Assembly: GCA_900551445.1 (NCBI GenBank)
Contig: URWA01000017.1
Span: 1-64,000, forward strand
Direction: 5' to 3'
Origin: an uncultured Bacteroides sp.
GTDB lineage: Bacteria > Bacteroidota > Bacteroidia > Bacteroidales > Bacteroidaceae
DNA length: 64,000 nt
The first letter of the stretch is position 1, and every line of letters begins with the position of its first letter. Below the pieces are notes generated by a model, which saw only the letters and a program-made list of their open reading frames with translations, was not told the DNA's origin and searched no databases. Shown one piece after another: positions 46,763 through 55,245 of this stretch. Both the position numbers and the translations under genes were made by a program.

Positions 46763-46958
46763 ACGATTTAGTTTTAAGTCCAAGTTTCCTCTGGCGGAAA
46801 ATAGAGAAAAAACTAGAATAATCCAAATTTTTTCTCTTTTCCTATCATCCTTCCCCAAAAGTACTTCTCCCTATCCGGCTTCTTCTCCCAAATTCCTTCA
46901 AAATATTTCTACATGAAAACGACCGCTCGTACAAAATGAAAACCGTACGCGCACAGAC

Positions 46959-46996
46959 AAAAAAAATCCCAGCCGGAATCATCCGGTTGGGATTTT
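46959..46996 (-). terminator. intrinsic terminator of groESL
   Basis: On the minus strand AAAATCCCAaCCGG pairs with CCGGcTGGGATTTT (one mismatch) and is followed by a T-run. Confidence 0.88.
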
Positions 46997-47021
46997 ACTT
47001 TTATATTTGAGAAGGAGAGAA

Positions 47022-48659
47022 TTACATCATGCCTCCCATGCCGCCCATTCCTGGAGCGCCCATCGGCATTTCAGCTTTTTCTTCTTTCTTTTCTACGATG
47101 ACACATTCAGTAGTCAGGAACATACCGGCGATTGAAGCGGCATTTTCCAAAGCTACACGGGTTACCTTCGCAGGATCAACTACACCCGCTGCGTGCAAGT
47201 GTTCGTACACATCCGTACGGGCATTGTAACCGAAGTCACCCTTGCCTTCACGTACTTTCTGAACCACTACAGCACCTTCCTTACCGGCGTTAGCTACAAT
47301 CTGACGAAGCGGCTCTTCGATGGCACGTTTGATGATTTCAATACCGGTTGTTTCATCGGCATTGTCACCCTTCATGCCTTCCAATGCATCGATGGCACGG
47401 ATGTAAGTGACACCACCACCCGGTACGATACCTTCTTCGATAGCGGCACGAGTAGCACACAAGGCATCATCTACACGGTCTTTCTTTTCCTTCATTTCCA
47501 CTTCGCTGGCAGCACCTACGTAAAGAACAGCTACACCACCTGACAACTTAGCCAGACGTTCCTGCAGTTTTTCTTTGTCGTAGTCAGAAGTAGAGTTCTT
47601 GATTTCAGCCTTAATCTGGTTGACACGTTCCTGAATCAATTCTTTCTGACCGGCACCGTTTACGATAGTAGTATTTTCTTTTGTGACAGTTACCTTGTCG
47701 CAAGTACCCAGCATTTCCAACGTAGCCTGTTCCAGTTTCAAGCCCTTTTCTTCGCTGATTACGACACCACCGGTCAATACGGCGATATCTTCCAGCATGG
47801 CTTTACGACGGTCGCCGAAGCCCGGAGCTTTCACTGCACAAATCTTCAACTGGCTACGCAGACGGTTCACAACCAAAGTAGTCAAGGCTTCACTGTCGAC
47901 ATCTTCTGCGATGACCAGCAACGGACGTCCGCTCTGTACAGCCGGTTCCAAGATAGGCAAGAAATCTTTCAAGTTAGAAATCTTCTTATCGTAAATCAGG
48001 ATGTACGGATGTTCCATCACACATTCCATCTTTTCCGTATCAGTTACAAAGTAAGCTGACAGGTAACCACGGTCGAACTGCATACCTTCTACTACACCGA
48101 TAGTCGTATCCGTACCTTTAGCTTCTTCAATAGTGATGACACCATCTTTAGAAACCTTACGCATAGCATCTGCAATCAATTTACCGATCACCGGATCGTT
48201 GTTGGCAGAAATGGTAGCCACCTGTTCAATCTTGTCGTAGTTGTCGCCTACAGTTTCAGCCTGTGACTTGATAGATTCAACCACTTTTGCCACGGCCTTG
48301 TCGATACCGCGTTTCAAATCCATCGGGTTAGCACCGGCTGTAACGTTCTTCAAACCTACGCCTACGATTGCCTGCGCCAATACGGTTGCGGTAGTAGTAC
48401 CGTCTCCGGCATCGTCTCCAGTCTTTGAGGCTACTGATTTCACCAGCTGTGCACCAGTGTTCTGGAAAGGGTCGCTCAGTTCTACTTCCTTTGCTACTGT
48501 CACACCATCCTTTGTGATGTGAGGAGCACCGAATTTCTTTTCGATGATTACGTTACGTCCTTTCGGGCCCAGTGTTACTTTCACTGCATTAGCCAGTTCG
48601 TCTACACCTTTTTTCAACTGATCGCGAGCGTCAATGTTGAAGAGAATATCTTTTGCCAT
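47022..48659 (-). CDS. groL: chaperonin GroEL
   Basis: This is the 60-kDa subunit of the double-ring protein-folding chamber. The 545-residue protein is full length, with the ATP-binding VTLGPKGRNV and GDGTTTATVLA, the apical-domain MQFDRGYLSAYFVT and the flexible Gly-Met tail GAPGMGGMGGMM. It is 38 bp downstream of groES in one operon and ends before an intrinsic terminator. Confidence 0.99.
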   Translation of the reverse strand: MAKDILFNIDARDQLKKGVDELANAVKVTLGPKGRNVIIEKKFGAPHITKDGVTVAKEVELSDPFQNTGAQLVKSVASKTGDDAGDGTTTATVLAQAIVGVGLKNVTAGANPMDLKRGIDKAVAKVVESIKSQAETVGDNYDKIEQVATISANNDPVIGKLIADAMRKVSKDGVITIEEAKGTDTTIGVVEGMQFDRGYLSAYFVTDTEKMECVMEHPYILIYDKKISNLKDFLPILEPAVQSGRPLLVIAEDVDSEALTTLVVNRLRSQLKICAVKAPGFGDRRKAMLEDIAVLTGGVVISEEKGLKLEQATLEMLGTCDKVTVTKENTTIVNGAGQKELIQERVNQIKAEIKNSTSDYDKEKLQERLAKLSGGVAVLYVGAASEVEMKEKKDRVDDALCATRAAIEEGIVPGGGVTYIRAIDALEGMKGDNADETTGIEIIKRAIEEPLRQIVANAGKEGAVVVQKVREGKGDFGYNARTDVYEHLHAAGVVDPAKVTRVALENAASIAGMFLTTECVIVEKKEEKAEMPMGAPGMGGMGGMM

Positions 48660-48697
48660 ATTGAATTTTCCTTTCTAATTTTAAATGAATGAATGAA

Positions 48698-48970
48698 TTA
48701 TCCCAAAACTGCCAGTACGTCGCTCTGACGCATCATCAAATACTTCACACCTTCGTATTCGATTTCTGTACCAGAATATTTTCCGTACAATACAGTATCG
48801 CCTACTTTCAAGACCATTTCTTCGTCTTTTGTGCCATGGCCTACTGCCACTACTTCACCCTGCAACGGTTTTTCTTTCGCTGTGTCAGGAATAATAATAC
48901 CGCCGATTGTTTTTTCTTCTGCAGGAGCCGGAAGAATCAGGACTCTGTCTGCTAATGGTTTAATGTTCAT
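48698..48970 (-). CDS. groS: co-chaperonin GroES
   Basis: This is the 10-kDa lid of GroEL, 90 residues: NIKPLADRVLILPAPAEEKTIGGIIIPDTAKEKP includes the mobile loop that binds GroEL, and VGDTVLYGKYSGTEIEY is the usual C-terminal half. It is the first gene of groESL. No CIRCE element was found upstream; instead the region has a sigma-54-like -24 element and TGTCA repeats (49034-49118). Confidence 0.99.
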   Translation of the reverse strand: MNIKPLADRVLILPAPAEEKTIGGIIIPDTAKEKPLQGEVVAVGHGTKDEEMVLKVGDTVLYGKYSGTEIEYEGVKYLMMRQSDVLAVLG

Positions 48971-49033
48971 AATGCTATATTTTTTTATGTTTATACTAGG
49001 TTATAGCCTCATGCCTCAAAAACATGAAAGCAC

Positions 49034-49118
49034 CAACTTCCCTACGAAAAGCGTGCCAAAGCTCAAAGACTGACATTCTGGCATGTTGTCACTGACAAAG
49101 CAAGCTACTTTCCTGACA
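49034..49118 (-). promoter_or_regulatory. candidate sigma-54-type promoter with phased TGTCA sites upstream of groESL
   Basis: On the minus strand TTGGCACG (about 49052-49059) is a perfect -24 element. The -12 position reads TCGT (49044-49047), only a half match to TTGC. Upstream, TTGTCA-C-TGACAA (49086-49098) is a perfect 13-bp palindrome, and the pentamer TGTCA (minus strand) recurs with plus-strand starts at 49071, 49093 and 49114, that is every 21-22 bp. The use of sigma-54 is inferred. Confidence 0.4.
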
Positions 49119-49154
49119 ATCTCCGACGAAAAGCACAAAACAAACGGCAATGAA

Positions 49155-49192
49155 ATTGTGTAACTCTTGAAAAATAAGTATATTTACTCCCT
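49155..49192 (+). promoter_or_regulatory. candidate promoter of the PL8 lyase gene
   Basis: -33 ATTG (49155-49158), a 20-bp spacer and -7 TATATTTA (49179-49186), one base off consensus. The leader would be about 17-20 nt. Confidence 0.45.
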
Positions 49193-49208
49193 AAACCTAA
49201 AAAAGATT

Positions 49209-51353
49209 ATGAAACTACCTCTGAAAACTCTTACTTTAGCTTCTGCAATATCTTGCAGTATCGCTACGAGTTGGGCTTTCCCTTCTACACAAGCACCAGC
49301 CCAAAAACAAAATGACTATGAAATGTTCATGGAAAAGATTCGGAACAGCACCGTCCACAATCCTTCCATCGACAAAGAACTGACCTTATTTCAGGAAAAC
49401 GGTTCTTTCAGCGACATCAACTATAAGGATACCCAGATGACCAACTGGACTCCAATCAAACATGTAGAGCGCCTGTCCGACTTTGTGTATGCCTACACCA
49501 ATCCTCAAAACTCATATTATCAGAATGAAGATTTATATCAGAAAATCGTCAAAGGACTGGAATACTGGTATGAAATAGATGCGGAAAGCGACAACTGGTG
49601 GCACAACCAGATTTCCGAACCACAGAAACTGGGTGTCTTGCTCATCCAGATGCGGATTGGGAAAAAACAAATTCCCCAAGAACTGGAAACAAAAATTCTG
49701 AAACGCATCCAGGAAACCGGCAGTGACCCTGCCAAATGGACAGGAGCCAACCGTACGGATATCGCCCTGCACTGGATTTACCGCTCTTGCCTGACCGAAA
49801 ACGAGAACGACTTGAAAAAAGCCATCGAAAATGTGTACAACCCTATCGTGTACACCACGGAAGAGGGATTCCAGCACGACAACAGTTACTTCCAGCATGG
49901 CACGCAACTTTATATCGGAGGCTACGGCGATGAAATCATCAAAGGAGTCACCCAGGTAGCATCTTATGCCTTGGGCACACGCTACCAGCTGGACAAGGAA
50001 AAAGTGGCCCTGCTCAGTAAGTTCATGCGAGAGACCTACTACCGTACCGTACGGGGTCAGAACATGTCGTTCGACGTAGTGGGCCGCAGCGTCAGCCGTC
50101 CGGGCCTGCTAAACAAACAGGCTACAACTACCTATGTGAAACGCATGCTCGACATCGACCCGGCTCATGCCGATGAATACAAAGCCATCATTGCCCGTTT
50201 GAACCGACAGCAGCCGGCCGACTATCAGGTGACCGCTTCGCACACGCATTATTTCCGCGGCGATTACTCCCTGCACGTACGTCCGCAGTATAATTTCGAT
50301 GTGCGCCTGGCTTCCACCCGCACCAAGAAATGCGAGTATGGCAATGAAGAAAATCTGAAGACTTATTTCATGTCCGACGGATGTACCAACATCACACAGA
50401 CCGGTGACGAATATTTCAACATCTTCCCCGTATGGAACTGGCTCCACATTCCGGGGACTACGGCCCCACAAGTGGAAAAAATCCCGATGGACCCGCAAGG
50501 ATGGGGAGTGCTGGGTACTTCCACCTACGCCGGCGGAGTATCTGACAGCATTTACGGAGCTACCGCATACACCTACATGGACACCAATCCCGAAGTCAAT
50601 ACCGGAGCCAAGAAAAGCTGGTATTTCTTCGACGACGAAGTGGTCTGTCTGGGTGCCGGTATCCAGTCCACCTCCACGTATCCGGTTCACACTACTGTCA
50701 ACCAATGTTTCCTGAAAGACGGCATACTGGTCAACCAAAAGGGAAAAGAAGAAACTGTAGGAAAAGGCAGCTACACCTTGCAGACTCCACAGTGGGTGTT
50801 GCACGACCATATCGGTTATTTCTTCCCGCAGAAGGAAGAAGTGTTCCTGACTGCCCAGACACAAACAGGACGCTGGTATGACATCAACACCAGCAAGTCG
50901 AAGAAAGAAGAGAAAATGGATGTCTTCACCTTGGGCATCAACCATGGGGTAGGTCCGAAAGACGGCTCCTACGCCTACATCGTAGTACCGGGAAAGACTT
51001 CTGCCCAAGAGATGGAAGCCTATCAGAAGAAAAATGCCATTGAAATCCTGTCGAATACAGCGAAGATTCAAGCTGTACGGAACACGAAACTGAATATCTG
51101 GATGGTGACCTTCTTCGAAGCAGGTACCTTCAAGCACAAAGACCTGAGCGTGACGGTGGACAAGCCGTGCGTGTTGATGGTAAAAGACATTACCGCCAAG
51201 ACCGCGAACCTGCACATTGCCGACCCAGGACAAACCCAGTCGCCCATTCAGGTGGAACTGAAAATCGGAAAGAAAAAACAGTCCCTGACTGCCGACTTCA
51301 GCCAGACCGGTATTTATGCCGGAGCAACCAAACAGTACACCGTGAAACTGTAA
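49209..51353 (+). CDS. polysaccharide lyase family 8 (chondroitin/hyaluronan lyase-like)
   Basis: The enzyme cleaves uronic-acid-containing glycosaminoglycans by beta-elimination. The start at ATG 49209 gives 714 residues with a signal peptide (about 1-23, ending SWAF). The N-terminal alpha/alpha toroid carries the PL8 catalytic residues: N181 in GANRTD, H230 and Y239 in FQHGTQLYIGGYG, and R293/R297 in VGRSVSRPG; the spacing matches chondroitin AC lyase. The C-terminal half is beta-rich, as in that family. It is a single gene between terminators, with no SusCD, sulfatase or glucuronyl hydrolase nearby. Substrate range (chondroitin AC, hyaluronan, xanthan) is not decided. Confidence 0.92.
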   Translation: MKLPLKTLTLASAISCSIATSWAFPSTQAPAQKQNDYEMFMEKIRNSTVHNPSIDKELTLFQENGSFSDINYKDTQMTNWTPIKHVERLSDFVYAYTNPQNSYYQNEDLYQKIVKGLEYWYEIDAESDNWWHNQISEPQKLGVLLIQMRIGKKQIPQELETKILKRIQETGSDPAKWTGANRTDIALHWIYRSCLTENENDLKKAIENVYNPIVYTTEEGFQHDNSYFQHGTQLYIGGYGDEIIKGVTQVASYALGTRYQLDKEKVALLSKFMRETYYRTVRGQNMSFDVVGRSVSRPGLLNKQATTTYVKRMLDIDPAHADEYKAIIARLNRQQPADYQVTASHTHYFRGDYSLHVRPQYNFDVRLASTRTKKCEYGNEENLKTYFMSDGCTNITQTGDEYFNIFPVWNWLHIPGTTAPQVEKIPMDPQGWGVLGTSTYAGGVSDSIYGATAYTYMDTNPEVNTGAKKSWYFFDDEVVCLGAGIQSTSTYPVHTTVNQCFLKDGILVNQKGKEETVGKGSYTLQTPQWVLHDHIGYFFPQKEEVFLTAQTQTGRWYDINTSKSKKEEKMDVFTLGINHGVGPKDGSYAYIVVPGKTSAQEMEAYQKKNAIEILSNTAKIQAVRNTKLNIWMVTFFEAGTFKHKDLSVTVDKPCVLMVKDITAKTANLHIADPGQTQSPIQVELKIGKKKQSLTADFSQTGIYAGATKQYTVKL

Positions 51354-51371
51354 CCCTCTACCTATTTATAT

Positions 51372-51419
51372 AAACAGCCCCTCCATGACGTTCGCCGAAT
51401 GTCATGGAGGGGCTGTTTT
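51372..51419 (+). terminator. bidirectional terminator after PL8 lyase
   Basis: AAACAGCCCCTCCATGAC pairs perfectly with GTCATGGAGGGGCTGTTT (18 bp, loop ~12 nt), with T-runs on both strands. It separates the convergent lyase and rmuC genes. Confidence 0.95.
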
Positions 51420-51423
51420 ATCC

Positions 51424-52833
51424 TCATTTTTCTTCCGAGTCCGAAAACAAGTCCTTCGTCGGAGAAGCCGATACCGTATCCTTGTCCGCCTCTTGACGGA
51501 GACGAGGAGAAAATTTCTTTTTCGACGTAATCCCCAGCTCCGTCAACATGTCCGCCTGACGAATTAGGTTACCTTTTCCCTGTGCGAGCTGCCCCAAGGC
51601 ATTCTTGTAGGCCGTGGAAGCCGCCTGCAGCGTATCACCGATTTTCTCAAAAGTCTCGGTAAATCCCACCAGTTTCTCATACAGCACCGTACCTCGCTTG
51701 ATGATGTCCTGAATGTTTTTCACCTGATACTCCCGTTTCCACAAATCCAGCGCCAGCCTCAGCGCCGCAATCAGGTTCGTAGGACTCATCAGCACCACTT
51801 TCTTCTGATAAGCATAGTTCCACAAATCCGGATCGGCCTGCAATGCCAGCAGGTACGCCGGTTCGTTGGGCACGAACATCATCACGAAGTCCAGTGCAGA
51901 CACATTGTAACTGGAATAATCCTTCCGGCTCAATTCATCAATGTGCGCCTTGACCGAAGCCAGATGCGCTTTCAGGTACTGTTCCCGCTGTCCGGCATCC
52001 TCACACCCCACATAGTTGGCATAAGCCGTAAGCGATACCTTCGAGTCGATAATCACCTGCCGGTTGTCCGGATACACCACCAGCACATCGGGCTGCATCC
52101 GCTGTCCCAGTTCATTCTTGAGCGGCTCGCCATGCTCATCTTTCAGGAACTCCTGACGGAAATACTCTTCCCCTTCCCGCAATCCGGAATTCTCCAAGAT
52201 GGTTTCCAGAATCATTTCGCCCCAGTTCCCCTGCACCTTGGAATCCCCTTTCAACGCCCGGGTCAGGTTGTTGGCATCGTCACTGATCTGCTTGTTCAGC
52301 TGCATCAGCTCCTTGATGCGGTCCTCCAGTGAAAAGCGCTGTTTGGATTCCTTGTCGTACACTTCTTCCACCTGATGCTTAAACTCTTTCAGGTTTTCGC
52401 CGAAAGGTTTCAACAGATTGCCCAGCGTTTCCGAACTGAGCCGGTTGAACGCCTCCGTCTTCTGCTGAAAAATGCGGTTGGCCATGTTCTCAAACTCCAT
52501 GTTCAACTGCTTCCGCAACTGCTCCATCTCTTCCTTCTGATGCGTCAAGCGCTCTTCCAAGTTCCGACGTTCCGCCTGTGAAGCTGCCAGTGCCCGACCG
52601 GTCTCACTCCACTTTCCGGAAAGTTCGTCCAACTGCCCGTGCAGTCTCTCCGTCTCTTTCTTATACTGTTCAGCTAAAGCCGCCGCACGTTCCTTCTCTG
52701 CTTGAAGCAAATCCTGGGCATGTGCCTCGCTCCACTGCAACTGTGAGCGCAAGGCTACCGATTTCCGGGCCGTGAACAAATAGCCCAGCAAACCTCCCAC
52801 TACTATGCCCATCACTAAATATACGATTTCCAT
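51424..52833 (-). CDS. rmuC: DNA recombination protein RmuC
   Basis: RmuC limits inversion between short inverted repeats in E. coli and contains a nuclease-like fold. The 469-residue protein has one N-terminal membrane anchor (about 2-22, VYLVMGIVVGGLLGYLF), a long coiled coil (about 35-145), and the RmuC domain (about 190-400; GNWGEMILETILENSGL, PDNRQVIIDSKVSLTAYANYV). A variable Lys/Asp-rich tail follows. It is a single gene. Confidence 0.94.
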   Translation of the reverse strand: MEIVYLVMGIVVGGLLGYLFTARKSVALRSQLQWSEAHAQDLLQAEKERAAALAEQYKKETERLHGQLDELSGKWSETGRALAASQAERRNLEERLTHQKEEMEQLRKQLNMEFENMANRIFQQKTEAFNRLSSETLGNLLKPFGENLKEFKHQVEEVYDKESKQRFSLEDRIKELMQLNKQISDDANNLTRALKGDSKVQGNWGEMILETILENSGLREGEEYFRQEFLKDEHGEPLKNELGQRMQPDVLVVYPDNRQVIIDSKVSLTAYANYVGCEDAGQREQYLKAHLASVKAHIDELSRKDYSSYNVSALDFVMMFVPNEPAYLLALQADPDLWNYAYQKKVVLMSPTNLIAALRLALDLWKREYQVKNIQDIIKRGTVLYEKLVGFTETFEKIGDTLQAASTAYKNALGQLAQGKGNLIRQADMLTELGITSKKKFSPRLRQEADKDTVSASPTKDLFSDSEEK

Positions 52834-52872
52834 ATCTACTGTTCTAGTGTGAATTATTGATCAGTGTTCAGA

Positions 52873-52946
52873 TAAAAAACACAGGTTCCACGAAACCGAA
52901 GCCCGAAGCCTTTCCCTCTTCCGCCTTCTTCCGTGAAACCTGTGTC
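52873..52946 (-). terminator. intrinsic terminator after hisS
   Basis: On the minus strand ACACAGGTTtCACG pairs with CGTGgAACCTGTGT (one mismatch). The stem closes a ~40-nt loop and is followed by a T-run. Confidence 0.75.
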
Positions 52947-52974
52947 CTTATTTTATTATAGAAATGATTCCCAC

Positions 52975-54339
52975 TTATCCGTGAATGGCAGCTACCAGTT
53001 CATCCGGAGTGACCAGCGACTGTTCACCGCTTGCCATATTCTTCAGTGTCACCTTTCCTTCTTTCATTTCGTTTTCACCCACAATGGCTACAAACGGCAC
53101 CATCTTCGCATTGGCATAGCTCATCTGCTTCTTCATCTTGGCTGCATCCGGATAAATTTCCGCACGGATACCTGCCGCACGCGCCTGTGACAAGATAGGA
53201 AGTACATAAGCCGCTTCTGCCTCGCCAAAGTTGACGAACAGCAGTTGCGTGCCGTTCACGGCTTCTTTCGGATACAAATCCAGCTGGTTCAGCACATCGT
53301 AAATACGGTCGGCACCGAAAGAGATACCTACGCCTGACATACCGTCCATACCGAACACTCCTGTCAGGTTATCGTAACGGCCACCTCCACTGATGCTACC
53401 AATCTGTACATCCAGGGCCTTCACTTCAAAGATGGCTCCTGTATAATAATTCAATCCGCGGGCCAACGTCAAATCCAGTTCCACTTCCGACTTAATACCC
53501 AGTCCGGCAATCGTCTTCAGGATAAATTCACTTTCTTCCACACCTTTCAGACCGGTTTCACTGGCAGCCAGCACATTCTTCAATGTAGCCAGTTTCTCTT
53601 CGTTCGAACCGCTCAACAGGATAATCGGCTGCAACTTGTCAATCGCTTCCTGCGGAATACCCTTTGAAGCCAGTTCCGCATTCACATTGTCCAGACCGAT
53701 TTTGTCCAACTTGTCGATGGCTACCGTAATGTCGACAATCTTGTCTGCTTCTCCGATGATTTCTGCAATACCGGTCAGAATCTTGCGGTTATTAATCTTG
53801 ATGGAAACCCGGATACCGAATTTCTGGAACACCGTATCAATCATCTGCACCAGTTCTACTTCGTTCAGCAGAGAATTGCTTCCCACCACGTCGGCATCAC
53901 ACTGATAGAACTCGCGGTAACGTCCCTTCTGCGGACGGTCGGCACGCCATACCGGCTGAATCTGGAAACGCTTGAACGGGAAAGTGATTTCATCACGGTG
54001 CATCACCACGTAACGTGCGAAAGGAACCGTCAGGTCATAGCGCAAACCCTTCTCACAGAACTTGCTGGCCAGCTTGGCCGCGTTCCGGCTCAACAGCTCT
54101 TCATCCGTCAGCCCGGAGAAATAATCACCCGAATTCTGGATTTTGAAAAGCAGCTTGTCGCCTTCCTCTCCATACTTACCCATCAGGGTAGACAGGTTTT
54201 CCATGGAAGGAGTCTCTATCTGCTGAAAGCCATAAAGATAGAACACTTCGCGAATCGTGTTGAATATATAGTTACGTTTCGCCATTTCCTCCGGCGAAAA
54301 GTCTCTTGTTCCTTTCGGTATACTTGGTTTTGTTGCCAT
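52975..54339 (-). CDS. hisS: histidyl-tRNA synthetase
   Basis: This class II synthetase charges tRNA-His. The 454-residue protein has motif 1 around FYLYGFQQIETPSMENL, motif 2 FKRFQIQPVWRADRPQKGRYREFYQCDAD, the histidine-binding LARGLNYYTGAIFE and GRYDNL, motif 3 GVGISFGADRIYDVL, and a C-terminal anticodon-binding domain (about 355-454). It is single-copy in style and ends before a terminator. Confidence 0.98.
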   Translation of the reverse strand: MATKPSIPKGTRDFSPEEMAKRNYIFNTIREVFYLYGFQQIETPSMENLSTLMGKYGEEGDKLLFKIQNSGDYFSGLTDEELLSRNAAKLASKFCEKGLRYDLTVPFARYVVMHRDEITFPFKRFQIQPVWRADRPQKGRYREFYQCDADVVGSNSLLNEVELVQMIDTVFQKFGIRVSIKINNRKILTGIAEIIGEADKIVDITVAIDKLDKIGLDNVNAELASKGIPQEAIDKLQPIILLSGSNEEKLATLKNVLAASETGLKGVEESEFILKTIAGLGIKSEVELDLTLARGLNYYTGAIFEVKALDVQIGSISGGGRYDNLTGVFGMDGMSGVGISFGADRIYDVLNQLDLYPKEAVNGTQLLFVNFGEAEAAYVLPILSQARAAGIRAEIYPDAAKMKKQMSYANAKMVPFVAIVGENEMKEGKVTLKNMASGEQSLVTPDELVAAIHG

Positions 54340-54421
54340 AATGAATCAGTCTTTAAATTAACGGGGCAAAATTACGAATAAAATTTCTACCTTCCGCACA
54401 CAAAACGAAAGGATTTCACGC

Positions 54422-55099
54422 TTACTCGCGACGATTCATATAAATTGTCACGTAGTAAATCAACGTAGCCAATGAACCCAGTGCCGCTACTACATAGGTA
54501 TAGGCAGCCGACTTCAAGGCATCCGTGGCCTGCTGGTGGTTAAAAGCATTGGTAATACCTGCCCGGCTCAACCACGCCAACGCCCGACGACTGGCATCAA
54601 TCTCCACCGGGAGCGTAATGATACTGAACAAGGTAGTCATGGCAAACAGACAAATACCAATCAGCAGCAGCTGCGGGAAAGATTGCAACATGATGATGCC
54701 CGCCAATAATACCCACGATACGATGGAAGAAGAAAATTGTACCACCGGTACCAAAGCTGAACGCATCCGCAAAGGCGCATATCCCCGCGCATGCTGCACG
54801 GCATGTCCACACTCATGGGCAGCTACTGCCGCCGCAGCCACACTTGCACTTCCATAAACCCCTTCACTCAGATTCACCGTCTTGTTCATCGGGTTATAAT
54901 GGTCGGTCAGCATACCCGACGTACTGGTCACCGTCACATCGTAGATACCGTTGTCACGCAACATTTTTTCGGCGACTTCCTTTCCCGTCATCCCATTGGT
55001 CAGCGGAATCTGGGAATATTTTTCAAACTTACTCTTCAGACTGGCCTGCACCATGTAACTGAGAATCGCAATACCTATAAATACAATCCAAATCAACAT
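54422..55099 (-). CDS. YugP-type zinc metallopeptidase (membrane)
   Basis: The 225-residue membrane protein carries HECGH (95-99) in VAAHECGHAVQHARGYAPL, the zinc motif of the Zn_peptidase_2/YugP family. Membrane segments are at the N-terminus (about 1-18) and in the C-terminal half (about 115-160 and 195-220). The substrate is unknown. It is a single gene between hisS and topB and is transcribed away from topB. Confidence 0.9.
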   Translation of the reverse strand: MLIWIVFIGIAILSYMVQASLKSKFEKYSQIPLTNGMTGKEVAEKMLRDNGIYDVTVTSTSGMLTDHYNPMNKTVNLSEGVYGSASVAAAAVAAHECGHAVQHARGYAPLRMRSALVPVVQFSSSIVSWVLLAGIIMLQSFPQLLLIGICLFAMTTLFSIITLPVEIDASRRALAWLSRAGITNAFNHQQATDALKSAAYTYVVAALGSLATLIYYVTIYMNRRE

Positions 55100-55216
55100 A
55101 ATTTCTTCATTTAATCGTTATACATTCTAACTTACAAAAACCTTGCCAAAAGGAAGGCTGTCAGTCGTTTCCGCTCAAAGATAAAGATTTTATTTTTCTA
55201 TTCAGGCAACTTTGCG

Positions 55217-55228
55217 TAATTTTGCCCC
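55217..55228 (+). promoter_or_regulatory. -7 element for topB
   Basis: TAATTTTG at 55217-55224 fits the -7 box; the -33 region is weak. This position argues against the in-frame TTG at 55222 as a start. Confidence 0.5.
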
Positions 55229-55245
55229 ATATTGAAAGAAAGACC

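Noticed and set aside
48971..49160. CIRCE (HrcA) operator before groES
   Set aside because: No TTAGCACTC-N9-GAGTGCTAA or near match is present.
50109..51233. 374-codon minus-strand frame opposite the PL8 lyase gene
   Set aside because: The plus strand carries the intact lyase with all catalytic residues; the complement shows no family.
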